Notes: generated from the letters alone by a model not told the origin. Counted from the first letter of the stretch, positions 9,910 to 19,337 are shown. The stretch: DNA of 64,000 nucleotides from Treponema sp. (GCA_024402665.1 JAKSTI010000006.1:31381-95380); one strand, 5' to 3'. Program-made: numbers and translations.

Positions 9910-10296
9910 GTCGTTCTCCTATAAAAAAATTTCAACTTTCTTACATTTCTATTTTAAATAAATTTTACTTTTTTCTAATCCCCTCGAACGAACATTTTAA
10001 CAGTTAATAGTTAAATAGCAAGTGAATTTATTCAAAATTCCAATAAAAAAGCTGTAATATAACGTTTATTTATACAATTTTTTAATAAATTCAGAATTTC
10101 TTGCACTTGGCGTTCAATTCTGAGAATAGACTTTCGCCTTTAAATTATCGGACGGAATTTGCTTAAACTTTAGATATTTGTGATTAACCACTTCTACATT
10201 TAGGGAAAAACCACTAATATATAAACACAGCGCAGTTTATGATGCCTCAAAAACTCCTGCGCTTAATAAATTAAAATCCTTAAGGAGGTCAATCTA
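9910..10296. promoter_or_regulatory. Divergent intergenic region with structured yhhQ leader
   Basis: 387 bases separate the surface operon (minus) from yhhQ (plus). An inverted repeat TCAGAATT/AATTCTGA spans about 10090-10122. A TATATA-like -10 near 10218 precedes a stem GCGCAG (10230-10235) / CTGCGC (10257-10262). The loop contains GCCTC, and CTCCT overlaps the 3' side of the stem. Both can pair with the yhhQ Shine-Dalgarno AAGGAGG (10282-10288), giving a pseudoknot-like arrangement that would hide it. Because the downstream gene imports queuosine precursors, a preQ1-type riboswitch is a reasonable guess. I could not match it to the preQ1-I consensus. Confidence 0.45.
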
Positions 10297-11028
10297 ATGA
10301 AAAAGATTGGTCAAATCATCAGCGAAGAATGGAAAGATCTTAAATTACTTCTTCGCAGCATTCCTTCCCTTACAATCACATTTTTTGTGCTTTCTGTTGT
10401 TTGTGCTAACCTTATGGCAAACAAAGAACTGGTAAACTACAAGTACGTTGCTTTGGACTGTGGTTTTGTTTTCAGCTGGATTATGTTTCTTTGCATGGAT
10501 GTAATCTGTAAACGCTGGGGTGCAAAAGCTTCTATTAAAGTGTCACTTATGGCTCTTTTTGTGAATCTTCTTGTTTGCGGAAGTTTTGCTGTTCTTGCTA
10601 AGGCTCCTGGTATGTGGGGTGAATTCTATACAGAAGAAAATCCTGCTGTTAATACGGCCTTGAATAATACTTTTGGTGGAGCCTGGTATGTTGTTCTTGG
10701 TTCCGGACTTGCATTTACAATTTCAAGTATTGTGAATGCCTTGTTGAATCACTCTATTGGAAAAGCAATGAAATCAGACGGATTTTTTGCTTTTGCAGTG
10801 CGCTCTTACGTTTCAACAATTATTGCTCAGTTTGTAGATAATTTTGTATTTGCTACTACTGTCTCAAAAATCTTCTTTGGATGGACATGGACTCAGGTTT
10901 TAGTTTGTTCGGCAATTGGTGCTATCTGCGAATTATTATGCGAAGTTTTGTTCAGCGGTTTTGGATACAGGGTTGTAAAAAACTGGGAAGAAGAAAATGT
11001 AGGCAGTGAATATATTAAGAGTAAATAA
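10297..11028 (+). CDS. yhhQ: Queuosine precursor transporter (YhhQ/VUT family)
   Basis: Inner-membrane carrier of the Vut_1/YhhQ family, 243 residues, slightly longer than the ~220 of E. coli YhhQ, which takes up queuosine precursors such as preQ0/preQ1 for tRNA modification. Six hydrophobic segments are visible (for example ITFFVLSVVCANL, FVFSWIMFLCMDVI, VSLMALFVNLLVCG). The family signatures CxDVICxRWG and AFAVRSYVSTIIAQFVDNFVFAT are clear. A strong AAGGAGG ribosome-binding site supports the start. It is followed by the SDR gene 13 bases on, so the three plus-strand genes may be cotranscribed. Control by the structured leader just upstream is inferred. Confidence 0.85.
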   Translation: MKKIGQIISEEWKDLKLLLRSIPSLTITFFVLSVVCANLMANKELVNYKYVALDCGFVFSWIMFLCMDVICKRWGAKASIKVSLMALFVNLLVCGSFAVLAKAPGMWGEFYTEENPAVNTALNNTFGGAWYVVLGSGLAFTISSIVNALLNHSIGKAMKSDGFFAFAVRSYVSTIIAQFVDNFVFATTVSKIFFGWTWTQVLVCSAIGAICELLCEVLFSGFGYRVVKNWEEENVGSEYIKSK

Positions 11029-11041
11029 CGGGAATTAATAT

Positions 11042-11728
11042 ATGAAAGTTTTAGTTACAGGTTCAAGTTCTGGTATTGGCAGAGCGATTTGTATTTTATT
11101 TTTGAAAAATGGTCATGAAGTTACTGGAATTGATATTCAAAAAGATACAATTTCATCAGATTCTTCTATATTAAATGCAAATCTTTACAAACATTTTATT
11201 GCTGATATTTCAAAACCAGAATCTTTGCCGGAAATCAGCGACGTTGAAATTTTAATCAACAATGCAGGGATTCAGACAGCAACTGATAAAGACATTGATG
11301 TGAACTTAAAGGGAACTATGGCAGTTACCGAAAAATATGCATTTCATAAAGGGATAAAATCAGTTTTGTTCAACAGTTCAGTTTCAAGTTTAAATGGTAA
11401 CGAATTTCCAACTTATGTGGCATCTAAGGCGGGCGTTACCGGATACATGAAAAACTGTGCTATAAGACTTGCAAATGAATTCAAAGCAACCTGCAATGCT
11501 GTTTGTTTTGGTGGAGTTTTAACAGAATTGAACAAACCTGTAACTGAAAATCCTGTTTTATGGAAGAAAATAATGGAAGTAACGCCATTGAAAAGATGGG
11601 CAACCGCAGATGAAGCAGCTCAGTGGTGTTATTTCCTTACCGCAGTCAATACCTTCTGTACAGGACAGGCTATTGATATAAGTGGCGGTGAAAGAAATTG
11701 TGCAGATTTATTTGTCTGGGAAGATTAA
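11042..11728 (+). CDS. Short-chain dehydrogenase/reductase
   Basis: Classical SDR oxidoreductase of 228 residues with a Rossmann fold that binds NAD(P)H. The nucleotide motif TGSSSGIG is at residues 7-14, NNAG is at about 77-80, and the catalytic Ser (FNSSVSS) and YxxxK (YVASK) are present. The C-terminus has the usual LTAVNTFCTGQAIDISGG segment. It resembles 3-oxoacyl-ACP reductase (FabG)-like enzymes, but several residues typical of FabG are not diagnostic by eye and the substrate is unknown. Its ribosome-binding site (GGGAATTAAT) is weak. It sits between yhhQ and a membrane protein with short gaps, so coupling through cotranscription is likely. Confidence 0.85.
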   Translation: MKVLVTGSSSGIGRAICILFLKNGHEVTGIDIQKDTISSDSSILNANLYKHFIADISKPESLPEISDVEILINNAGIQTATDKDIDVNLKGTMAVTEKYAFHKGIKSVLFNSSVSSLNGNEFPTYVASKAGVTGYMKNCAIRLANEFKATCNAVCFGGVLTELNKPVTENPVLWKKIMEVTPLKRWATADEAAQWCYFLTAVNTFCTGQAIDISGGERNCADLFVWED

Positions 11729-11737
11729 GGAGGATTT

Positions 11738-12733
11738 ATGAAAATCACAGAGAAAAAAGCATTTAGAATTATCCGTAATATTTTGATTGGTATTATTGGA
11801 TTTATTGCTGTAGTTGTAGTTGCAGCCCGCATTTATTTTAGAGCGCCGGTACGAAGTTATTACAAAATCAGTGATAAGGCATTTGCTTTTCCAGGATTAG
11901 GTGAAGGTTATATTGCTCAAGGTCTTTCTTATGACAAGGCAACAGACAATTTCTTTTTAACAGGATATATGGCTGACCATTCTGCTTCTCCAATTTATAT
12001 TGTAAACAGAGCTTCTAAAAAAGTTGTAAACAGCATTAGAATGGCAAACCCTGATGGTTCTGATTTTACAGGCCATGCCGGGGGACTTTCTGTGTGTGGA
12101 GAAAAGATTTATGTTGCCGGTTCTGAAGACTGTTGTCTTTATGTTTTTGATAAGGCCAGCATTGAAAAAGCACAGAAAAATTCTTATGTAAAATATATTG
12201 ATGTTGTTCCTTTAAATAACAGCAGTGATGGAATTGGTGTTGCTTTTACAACAGTCCACGATGGTTTAATCTATGCCGGCGAATTTTATAAAGATGTAGT
12301 TTATCCTACAAGTGAAGATCATTATGTTTCTTGTGCCGACGGTACTAATAAAGCTCTTGCAGTAGGTTTTTCTGTTGAAGGAAACACAGCAATTCCAGAA
12401 GTAGCCTACTCTATTCCAAATGAAATTCAGGGAATGTGTTTTGGTCCAGATGGAATCTATTTAACACGCTCATGGGGAGCTTCAACTTCTAATATTTATA
12501 AATTTGATTATGATGCTTTGGTTCAGAAAGGAACTAAAAAAGTTTTGGATAAAGAAGTGCCTTTGTATATTCTTGATTCATCAAACATGGCACAGAATTA
12601 TAAAGCACCTCCAATGGCTGAAGAAATTGAATTTGTAGATGGCAGATATTATATTTCAAATGAATCTGCCTCTAAAAAATACATCTTCGGAAAATTCACT
12701 GGAGGCCGCTGGTGTTATTCAACAGAATACTAA
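11738..12733 (+). CDS. Membrane-anchored propeller-like protein of unknown function
   Basis: Protein of 331 residues with one N-terminal membrane anchor (IRNILIGIIGFIAVVVVAARI) and a large extracytoplasmic part. The soluble part has repeated blade-like strands (QGLSYDKATDNFFLTGY, GGLSVCGEKIYVAG, QGMCFGPDGIYLTRSWG, EIEFVDGRYYISNE) that suggest a beta-propeller of the SMP-30/NHL kind. No catalytic residues could be assigned. A strong AAGGAGGATTT site 10 bases after the SDR gene supports the start and cotranscription. It converges on the aroF gene, with only six bases between the two stop codons. Confidence 0.6.
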   Translation: MKITEKKAFRIIRNILIGIIGFIAVVVVAARIYFRAPVRSYYKISDKAFAFPGLGEGYIAQGLSYDKATDNFFLTGYMADHSASPIYIVNRASKKVVNSIRMANPDGSDFTGHAGGLSVCGEKIYVAGSEDCCLYVFDKASIEKAQKNSYVKYIDVVPLNNSSDGIGVAFTTVHDGLIYAGEFYKDVVYPTSEDHYVSCADGTNKALAVGFSVEGNTAIPEVAYSIPNEIQGMCFGPDGIYLTRSWGASTSNIYKFDYDALVQKGTKKVLDKEVPLYILDSSNMAQNYKAPPMAEEIEFVDGRYYISNESASKKYIFGKFTGGRWCYSTEY

Positions 12734-12739
12734 TTCTTA

Positions 12740-13768
12740 CTAGCGTAAATCTGCAAGTTCAAGAATAAGCTGTTCTGTTTTTTCCCAACCTAAACATGGG
12801 TCTGTGATTGATTTTCCGTAAACACCGCCATCAGGTTTCTGGCATCCGTCTTCAAGATAAGATTCAATCATAAGACCTTTTACCAGTTTATTAATATCAT
12901 CTGAATGTCTTGTACTGTGAAGGATTTCCTTTGCAATACGAGGCTGTTCGTTCCATTTTTTACCAGAGTTAGCGTGGTTACAGTCAACAATTACACCAGG
13001 ATTCTTCAAGTTAGATTTTGCATATAAATCATAAAGATGCTGCAAATCTTCATAGTGGTAATTTGGAATAGAAACACCGTTCTGATCAACAAGTCCACGT
13101 AAAATTGCATGGGCAAGTGGATTTCCCTTACTGCAAGCTTCCCATCCGGCATAAACAAATGTATGTGCATGCTGCGAAGCTGTAATTGAGTTCATCATAA
13201 CAGAAAGATCACCGCCTGTAGGATTTTTTAAACCAACTGGAATATCAAGACCACTGGCTGTAAGACGATGGAACTGGTTTTCTACAGAACGGGCTCCAAC
13301 TGCAACATAAGAAAGCAAATCTGAAAGATAGTGATAGTTTTCTGGATACAACATTTCATCTGCACAAGAAAAACCAGTTTCGCTAAGGGCACGCATATGA
13401 AGTTTTCTGATTGCAATGAGACCTTTGAACATATCAGGCGAACTGTTTGGATCTGGCTGATGCAACATACCTTTGTAGCCGTCCCCAGTGGTTCTAGGTT
13501 TATTTGTATAAATGCGTGGAATAATTACAATCTTGTCTTTTACCTGTTCCTTGATTTTTGCAAGACGAGAAATATATTCAATAACAGCATCTTCACGGTC
13601 TGCAGAACAAGGACCAATAATAAGAATAAGTTTGTCTGATTCCCCAGTAAAAACTTTGCTGATTTCAATATCATTTTCTTTTTTCTGAGCAGCCATTTCA
13701 TCTGTAACAGGGTACATTTCTTTAACTACTCGTGGTGTTGGCAATTCCCGTTTAAATTCTAAATTCAT
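12740..13768 (-). CDS. aroF: 3-deoxy-7-phosphoheptulonate synthase (DAHP synthase, class I)
   Basis: First enzyme of the shikimate pathway: condenses phosphoenolpyruvate and erythrose 4-phosphate to DAHP. 342 residues, the usual size for the AroF/G/H type. Visible signatures: IGPCSADRED (metal Cys), PRIYTNKPRTTGDGYKG (substrate-binding Arg/Lys), GARSVENQFHR, GLKNPTGGD, and the metal-binding DCNHANSGK. The N-terminal extension of the feedback-regulated class is present (MNLEFKRELPTP...), so inhibition by an aromatic amino acid is likely; which one cannot be told. The ribosome-binding site GAAGGTAA supports the ATG at 13768. Last gene of the six-gene aromatic operon transcribed from 19.4 kb. 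Confidence 0.93.
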   Translation of the reverse strand: MNLEFKRELPTPRVVKEMYPVTDEMAAQKKENDIEISKVFTGESDKLILIIGPCSADREDAVIEYISRLAKIKEQVKDKIVIIPRIYTNKPRTTGDGYKGMLHQPDPNSSPDMFKGLIAIRKLHMRALSETGFSCADEMLYPENYHYLSDLLSYVAVGARSVENQFHRLTASGLDIPVGLKNPTGGDLSVMMNSITASQHAHTFVYAGWEACSKGNPLAHAILRGLVDQNGVSIPNYHYEDLQHLYDLYAKSNLKNPGVIVDCNHANSGKKWNEQPRIAKEILHSTRHSDDINKLVKGLMIESYLEDGCQKPDGGVYGKSITDPCLGWEKTEQLILELADLR

Positions 13769-13788
13769 TTCTATTACCTTCTTTTTAT

Positions 13789-14649
13789 CTAGCGTTTGTC
13801 AAATTTAATTCGTCGTGAAGTTGATTCCTTCATGATTTTTCTGATTTCTTCTTTATTTCTGCGCTTAATGAGTTTATAAAGTTTTTTGAACTGTTTTCCA
13901 AAATGATCCATCTGAGTAAGAAGTTCTTTCTGGTTCAAAAGAAAAAGTTCACTCCACATTTCATCATTAATTTTTGCAATTCTGGTTAAATCACGGAAAG
14001 AGTCACCTGTATACTTTGTAAAACTTTCTGAATCGCGGCAAGTCATTAAAGAAACTGCAATACAATGAGTAAGCTGAGAAAGGAAACCAATCATTTCATC
14101 ATGAGCTTCTGGTGTAAGTTCTGAAATTGTCTTTGAACCGATTACGCTTCCTAACTGACGGCAAGTTTCAATTGCCTGCTGACTGTTTTTTTCTGTAGGT
14201 GTGATGATGTAGTTTGCATTTTTGAAAATGTCTTTTGTTGCATTCTGAACACCACTTGATTCACGACCAGCCATTGGATGAGCACCAATAAATTCCAGAT
14301 CATCAGAAAGGATTTTCTGCAAATCATAAATAAAACAGCTTTTTACACCAGTTACATCTGTAAGCAATGTGCCTTTTTTAATATATTTCTGATTCTCTTC
14401 AATCCAGTTTAAAATTACATGAGGATAAACTGCAAAAATAATCAAATCAAAGCCGGAAATATATTCGCCGTCGTTTTCTGATTTTCCGCTGGCAATTATT
14501 TTATGTTCCAGTGCATATTTAATAGATTCTGCATTTGTATCAATTGCACCAACTGTATAACCCTGACTTGAAAGAGCATCTGCATAACTTCCGCCCATTA
14601 ATCCAAGTCCAACAATCAGGATTTTTGTATTTTCATTAAACTGCATCAT
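13789..14649 (-). CDS. tyrA: Prephenate dehydrogenase
   Basis: Converts prephenate to 4-hydroxyphenylpyruvate with NAD(P)+, the tyrosine branch. 286 residues. A Rossmann motif GLGLMGGSYA lies near residue 14, followed by the family segments DVTGVKS, IGAHPMAGRESSG and FLSQLTHCIAVSL, where the His residues take part in prephenate binding. No ACT domain is attached, so it is the short form. The gene overlaps the 3' end of aroA by 14 bases. Two adjacent ATG codons follow a GGAG site, so the start may be one residue later. Part of the aromatic operon. Confidence 0.92.
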   Translation of the reverse strand: MMQFNENTKILIVGLGLMGGSYADALSSQGYTVGAIDTNAESIKYALEHKIIASGKSENDGEYISGFDLIIFAVYPHVILNWIEENQKYIKKGTLLTDVTGVKSCFIYDLQKILSDDLEFIGAHPMAGRESSGVQNATKDIFKNANYIITPTEKNSQQAIETCRQLGSVIGSKTISELTPEAHDEMIGFLSQLTHCIAVSLMTCRDSESFTKYTGDSFRDLTRIAKINDEMWSELFLLNQKELLTQMDHFGKQFKKLYKLIKRRNKEEIRKIMKESTSRRIKFDKR

Positions 14650-15850
14650 TTATCTCCAATCCAAGGCTTCTAAGTTTGTCAAAAAAGTCAGGGAAGCTTT
14701 TATTAATTGATTCAGCCTGTTCAATTACGCCACCTGTAAAACTAGAAAGATAGCATAAAGACATAACCATTCTGTGATCATTATGGCTGCTTAAAATTTC
14801 TGATGGAGTTTTAAGTTCTCCTTTATGAACAATTACTGAATTATCAAGTACATCAACCTGAATTCCGTATTTAGCAAGTTCATCTTTCATTGCATTTGCG
14901 CGGTCGCTTTCTTTAATGCGGAGTCTGGCTGTTCCTGTAAAAGTTCCACCATTTTCTGAAGCGGCAACTGCGAACAAAATTGGACCAAGATCAGGACAGT
15001 CTGAAATATCAATAACTTTTTCTGGAGTTTCCCGCAAAGATTTAATCAGTTCTACGCAAACTTTATCTCCCTGTGCACTGTTATAATCAAGCCCCGTAAC
15101 ATCAACACCAAGGGCAAAGAAAGGTGCGGCATTAGACCAGTCCCCTTCAATATCCATTTTTCTTGCCTGATATTTCTGATTTCCTTTAATTAAAAATTCT
15201 CTGTCTCCAGATTTTTCAATTGTGATTCCAAATGTTTTAAGAACGTCAATTGTCATCTGAATGTAAGAGCCGCTTTCAATTGGAGTTGTAATGCGAATCA
15301 GACTGTCTCCTTCCAAAAGTGGGAGTGCAAACATAAGTCCGCTTATAAACTGACTGCTTACATTTCCAGAAAGTTCATAAGTTTCAGGACGCATTTTTCC
15401 ATCAATTTTAATGCTGCTGGTGCCTTTTTCTATTTTTACACCTTTATTGGCAAAAAGTTCTTCGTAAACAGGAATCCCTCTTTCAATCAGACGTTCTGTT
15501 CCAAAAAATTCCCCACATTCTTTTACTGCAAGAGCAATTGGAATCATAAAACGCAAAGTACTTCCACTTTCGCGGCATTTAAAAGCAGGCAAAGAAGCAG
15601 GTTTTCCTTTATTTGCACTATTGCTGAACAAACCTTTGATTGTAATTACATCGCCTTCTACTTTATATTCTGCACCAAGTTCCTGAACACAATCTAATGT
15701 AGCAAGCATATCCTGACTTTCTGAAAATCCTTTAAGAACACTTGTTCCATCACTAAGGGCAGCACAAATCATCATTCGGTGAGAATAACTTTTTGAAGGT
15801 GGTGCCGAAACAGTACCTTTTGCTTTTCCTTTAGAAACACTAACATTCAT
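14636..15850 (-). CDS. aroA: 5-enolpyruvylshikimate-3-phosphate synthase
   Basis: Transfers the enolpyruvyl group of phosphoenolpyruvate to shikimate 3-phosphate. 404 residues, a little shorter than the usual ~430. Signatures: SKSYSHR near residue 20 (substrate-binding Lys), RESGSTLRFMIPIA, SSQFISGLMFALPLL, GDWSNAAPFF and the late SSHNDHRMVMSL. The C-terminal INKSFPDFFDKLRSLG is also typical. Several hallmark residues differ slightly from E. coli AroA (GSTLRFM rather than GTAMRPL), which suggests the class found in clostridia and spirochaetes. It overlaps aroEK by 11 bases and tyrA by 14 bases, so translation is probably coupled. Confidence 0.93.
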   Translation of the reverse strand: MNVSVSKGKAKGTVSAPPSKSYSHRMMICAALSDGTSVLKGFSESQDMLATLDCVQELGAEYKVEGDVITIKGLFSNSANKGKPASLPAFKCRESGSTLRFMIPIALAVKECGEFFGTERLIERGIPVYEELFANKGVKIEKGTSSIKIDGKMRPETYELSGNVSSQFISGLMFALPLLEGDSLIRITTPIESGSYIQMTIDVLKTFGITIEKSGDREFLIKGNQKYQARKMDIEGDWSNAAPFFALGVDVTGLDYNSAQGDKVCVELIKSLRETPEKVIDISDCPDLGPILFAVAASENGGTFTGTARLRIKESDRANAMKDELAKYGIQVDVLDNSVIVHKGELKTPSEILSSHNDHRMVMSLCYLSSFTGGVIEQAESINKSFPDFFDKLRSLGLEINDAV

Positions 15851-17093
15851 TCTTCTGTCCTCCTGTGATTTTCATAATTTTTTCTACTGCCGCTTCTGCA
15901 GTTGTATCATTTAAGATTTCATAATTACATGTAGACTTGTAAATTTCAAAACGTTCGTTATAAAGTTTTGTAAGATGCTCTTTTGATGAAGACAAAGGTC
16001 TGTCGCTAGTTGGCATCAAATCTTCCAGCGGTCTGTTAATAAAAATGATTTCTCCGTTCTGTTTAAGATTGATTATATTTTTTGGATTAAGAACCGCACC
16101 ACCGCCTGTAGAAATAATTTTTCCTGTAAGAAGTGAAAGCTCTTTTATAGTTTCTGCTTCAATTTTTCTGAATGCTGCTTCTCCGTTTGCGGCAAAGAAA
16201 TCGGCAATAGGCATTTTAATTTTGTCTACAATTTCTTTATCAACATCAATCAGTTCTTTTCCTGTAAGTTTTGACAGCATTTTACCAATTGTAGTTTTTC
16301 CGCAGGATGGCATTCCTGTTAATACAAGATTACGTTTTTCTGCAATTAAGGAATCAAAAATTGAATCTAAAACAGTAAGGTCTGGATCTTTACTGCAGAA
16401 ATGACCTGATGCATAAATTGCCTGAGCAACAAGCATGTAAAGTCCGCCAGTTGAAGGAATGTTTGCGTTTAAGCCGTCTACAACAAGCTGAGATTTTAAT
16501 GGATTATAAATTGCATCAACAATTCCGCTTAAATTATTAAAGCAGGAAATATCAATTGGTTTATTGTCAGTTTCAGGGTACATTCCGCATGGAGTTGTAT
16601 TAATGATAATCTGTGCGTCTTTGTGATTTGTAACTGCATCTTCATAAGTAATAGTGTCTTCTGACGCTTTTCTTGAAACATGAAGGATTTCTTTTGCTCC
16701 AAGTTTTTTTGCTACATAAGTTGCAGTTTTAGAAGTACCGCCTGTACCAAGAATAAGAACTTTTTTTCCTGCTACAGTAATGCCTGCTTTGTTAATAAGA
16801 GCAGTAAGTCCGCTGCAGTCTGTATTATATCCGTACAATTTTCCATTACGATTTACAATTGTATTTACTGCACCAATTTCTTTTGCTTCTTCAGAAATTT
16901 CATCAAGATAAGGAATGACTGTCTGCTTATAAGGGATTGTAACATTGATTCCCATAAAATCTTTCTTTTCAAAAAAAGCAGGGATTTCTTCTGGCTGTAA
17001 TTCACACAGCTGATATTTATACAAACCAAGTGAGTCATGAATGATTTGTGAGTAGCTGTGTACTAAAACTTTTCCAATTAATCCGCATTCCAT
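15840..17093 (-). CDS. aroEK: Fused shikimate dehydrogenase - shikimate kinase
   Basis: Bifunctional shikimate-pathway enzyme of 417 residues. Residues ~1-255 are AroE: GLIGKVLVHSYSQ start, NVTIPYK with the catalytic Lys, GAVNT, NTDCSG with the catalytic Asp, and the NADP-binding GTGGTSKTA. Residues ~256-417 are AroK: a P-loop GMPSCGKTT, DVDKEI for Mg/shikimate, FRKIEAETI, STGGGAV, and a lid region with DRPL. Fusing two consecutive pathway steps would aid channelling; such fusions exist in other anaerobes. A clear AGAGGTAA site precedes the ATG. Third gene of the operon, 27 bases after aroC. Both halves keep their catalytic residues, so both activities are expected. Confidence 0.93.
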   Translation of the reverse strand: MECGLIGKVLVHSYSQIIHDSLGLYKYQLCELQPEEIPAFFEKKDFMGINVTIPYKQTVIPYLDEISEEAKEIGAVNTIVNRNGKLYGYNTDCSGLTALINKAGITVAGKKVLILGTGGTSKTATYVAKKLGAKEILHVSRKASEDTITYEDAVTNHKDAQIIINTTPCGMYPETDNKPIDISCFNNLSGIVDAIYNPLKSQLVVDGLNANIPSTGGLYMLVAQAIYASGHFCSKDPDLTVLDSIFDSLIAEKRNLVLTGMPSCGKTTIGKMLSKLTGKELIDVDKEIVDKIKMPIADFFAANGEAAFRKIEAETIKELSLLTGKIISTGGGAVLNPKNIINLKQNGEIIFINRPLEDLMPTSDRPLSSSKEHLTKLYNERFEIYKSTCNYEILNDTTAEAAVEKIMKITGGQKNEC

Positions 17094-17120
17094 ATATTTA
17101 CCTCTTTGAAAAATCCTTTG

Positions 17121-18209
17121 TTATGCAAGAAAATCTGTTCCAAAACGCTGTGTAAGTAAATCACTGATTACAAAAGCAGTAAGACAGTCAATTACAGGAC
17201 AGATTCTTCTGATGATTGCAGGATCATGACGTCCCTGGATTTTAATTTCTGCATTTTCATTTTTACAGAAGTTGATTGTATCCTGTGGCTGAGCAATAGA
17301 AGGTGTTGGTTTTACTGCACACTGGAATAAAACAGGCATTCCGTTTGAAATACCACCGTTAATTCCGCCGTTATTATTTGTCTTTGTTACAACTTTTCCA
17401 TCAGCAAGTCTAAAGGCATCATTGCAGGAACTGGCATTTTCATTTGCAAAACCAAATCCTTTTCCAAATTCAATTCCTTTTACGCCGCCTAAACTGAACA
17501 TTGCGTGACTTAAAAGACTTTCAATGCTGTCAAACCAAGGTTCCCCTACTCCAGCCATAAGACCAGAAATTGCAGTCTGAGTAATACCGCCAACACTGTC
17601 GCAATTTTCACGGGCTGCAAGAATCACTTTTGAAATATCTTCGCCTTTTGCATTATTCAAAACAGGGAAATTTGAAGTTTTAAGACTATCAATCTGTTTT
17701 TCAATATTTGCAGCATCAAAACTGTCATCATTTACATCTTTACACTGAAGAATATGTGTTCCAATTTTAATGCCGTGTTTTTCCAAAGCAGGAATAAAAA
17801 TACCGCCGGCAGCAACTAAAGCAGCAGTGATTCTTCCAGAAAAGTGACCGCCGCCACGATAATCTTCAAAACCGTGATATTTACAGTTTGCAGTGTAATC
17901 TGCATGAGAAGGACGGGCTAATCCATAATTGTAGTCGCCGCTTTTTGTGTTTTCATTTGGAATAGAAATGCAAATTGGAGTTCCTGTAGTTTTTCCATTA
18001 AATACACCACTTAAAATCTGATATGCGTCTTTTTCCTGACGAGGAGTGTCCATTAAAGAAGAAGGTCTGCGGCGTGCAAGTAAAGCTGAAATCACATCAT
18101 CTTTTACTTCAAGACCTGGTGCAATTCCGTCAATCACAACACCAACTGCGGGGCCGTGGCTTTCTCCAAATAATGTAAGTGTAATGCTGTTTCCAATTGT
18201 ATTTTTCAT
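17121..18209 (-). CDS. aroC: Chorismate synthase
   Basis: Makes chorismate from 5-enolpyruvylshikimate 3-phosphate using reduced flavin. 362 residues, the normal size. Family motifs: GESHGPAVGVVIDG near residue 15, LLARRRPSS, PRQEKD, SGVFNGKTTGTPI, RPSHADYT, DYRGGGHFSGR, and late NNGGINGGISNGMP plus RHDPAIIRR. A GGAAGAG ribosome-binding site supports the start. Lies between pheA (24-base gap) and aroEK in the aromatic operon. The flavin must be supplied reduced from elsewhere; no reductase domain is fused. Confidence 0.95.
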   Translation of the reverse strand: MKNTIGNSITLTLFGESHGPAVGVVIDGIAPGLEVKDDVISALLARRRPSSLMDTPRQEKDAYQILSGVFNGKTTGTPICISIPNENTKSGDYNYGLARPSHADYTANCKYHGFEDYRGGGHFSGRITAALVAAGGIFIPALEKHGIKIGTHILQCKDVNDDSFDAANIEKQIDSLKTSNFPVLNNAKGEDISKVILAARENCDSVGGITQTAISGLMAGVGEPWFDSIESLLSHAMFSLGGVKGIEFGKGFGFANENASSCNDAFRLADGKVVTKTNNNGGINGGISNGMPVLFQCAVKPTPSIAQPQDTINFCKNENAEIKIQGRHDPAIIRRICPVIDCLTAFVISDLLTQRFGTDFLA

Positions 18210-18233
18210 ATTCTCTTCCTAAATGGTAATCTA

Positions 18234-19337
18234 TTACTGTTTTGTATTTAATTCGTAGTAACTTCCAACAAGTTTAAGTTTGGCACAGAACACAGCAAGT
18301 TCCTTAAGCATATCCTGGCCGTTTTCTGTATTAACATCGCCATCAGCTTCAATGTAGAAATAATAAGACCAGTTTAAGTCTTTCATAGGACGGCTTCTTA
18401 AGTTTCTCATATTGAATCCGTGAGCACCAATAATATTCAATGTCTGGGCAAGAGCACCGGCTTCATTTTTAACAGTGAAAACAAGAATAAAATGTTCATC
18501 TTCCTGATTTGGTTTTGGAGCAGGTTTATTCTGCACACGTGAAAGAACAGCAAAGCGGGTTGTATTGTTTTTGTTATCATTGATTGCCTTTTCAAGAATT
18601 TCCAGATCAAATAATTCGGCTGTATCTTCTGAAGCAATAGCGGCAATAGACTTATCGCCCTTTTCTTTTACAAATTTTGCGGCAACTGCTGTATTAGAAT
18701 AAGGTTCTTCTTCCAGTTGTTTTTCTTTAATATATTTTGCACACTGAGCAAGAGCCTGTGGATGGCTGATTACTTTCTTAATATCCTTAATGTTTGCACC
18801 TTTTACAGCCATCAGATTATGAGAAATTGGCAGATCCAAAACCTGATTCACATAAAGGCTTCCGTTGAAAATTAAATCCATAACAGGGCCAACTTCACCG
18901 GCATAACTGTTTTCCATTGGGAGTACACAGCAGTCGTATTTACCGGCTTCTACTTCACGATAAACTGTTTCAAAATCTGGCAATGCAACTAACTGGGCTG
19001 TAGGGAACATTTTTTTAGCGGCAATATGAGCATAAGCACCTTCTACGCCACAAAATGCAACTTTCATACCAGAAAGGATTTTTGCCTGCATATCACAGGA
19101 AAGATCAATACATTTTTGAATGAACTGAACATAGTAAGATTCAATTTCTGGATCTGTAATATTCTTCTTTGTTGAATTAATGAGGGCTTCTTCTCTAAAC
19201 TTATCTCTGATTGCTACACCGTTTTCTTTTTTATAAGCGGCAACAATTTTACAGGCTTCCATTCTCTGCTGAAATAATTCAGCCATCTGTTTATCTACGT
19301 TGTTAATGATTTCTCTAGCCCGATTAAGATCAGACAT
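18234..19337 (-). CDS. pheA: Bifunctional chorismate mutase / prephenate dehydratase (P-protein)
   Basis: Converts chorismate to prephenate and on to phenylpyruvate. 367 residues from the ATG at 19337, chosen because TGGAGGTAAACTT precedes it; a longer in-frame reading from 19406 would cross the promoter. Residues ~1-85 are an AroQ chorismate mutase (MSDLNRAREIINNVDKQ; RMEACKIVAAYKKENG). Residues ~95-280 are the dehydratase (VEGAYAHIAA, PMENSYAGEVGPV, HPQALAQC, NTTRFAVLSR). The C-terminal ACT domain (FTVKNEAGALAQTLNIIGAHGFNMRNLRSRP) contains ESRP-like effector residues, so feedback by phenylalanine is likely. First gene of the six-gene aromatic operon. Confidence 0.95.
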   Translation of the reverse strand: MSDLNRAREIINNVDKQMAELFQQRMEACKIVAAYKKENGVAIRDKFREEALINSTKKNITDPEIESYYVQFIQKCIDLSCDMQAKILSGMKVAFCGVEGAYAHIAAKKMFPTAQLVALPDFETVYREVEAGKYDCCVLPMENSYAGEVGPVMDLIFNGSLYVNQVLDLPISHNLMAVKGANIKDIKKVISHPQALAQCAKYIKEKQLEEEPYSNTAVAAKFVKEKGDKSIAAIASEDTAELFDLEILEKAINDNKNNTTRFAVLSRVQNKPAPKPNQEDEHFILVFTVKNEAGALAQTLNIIGAHGFNMRNLRSRPMKDLNWSYYFYIEADGDVNTENGQDMLKELAVFCAKLKLVGSYYELNTKQ

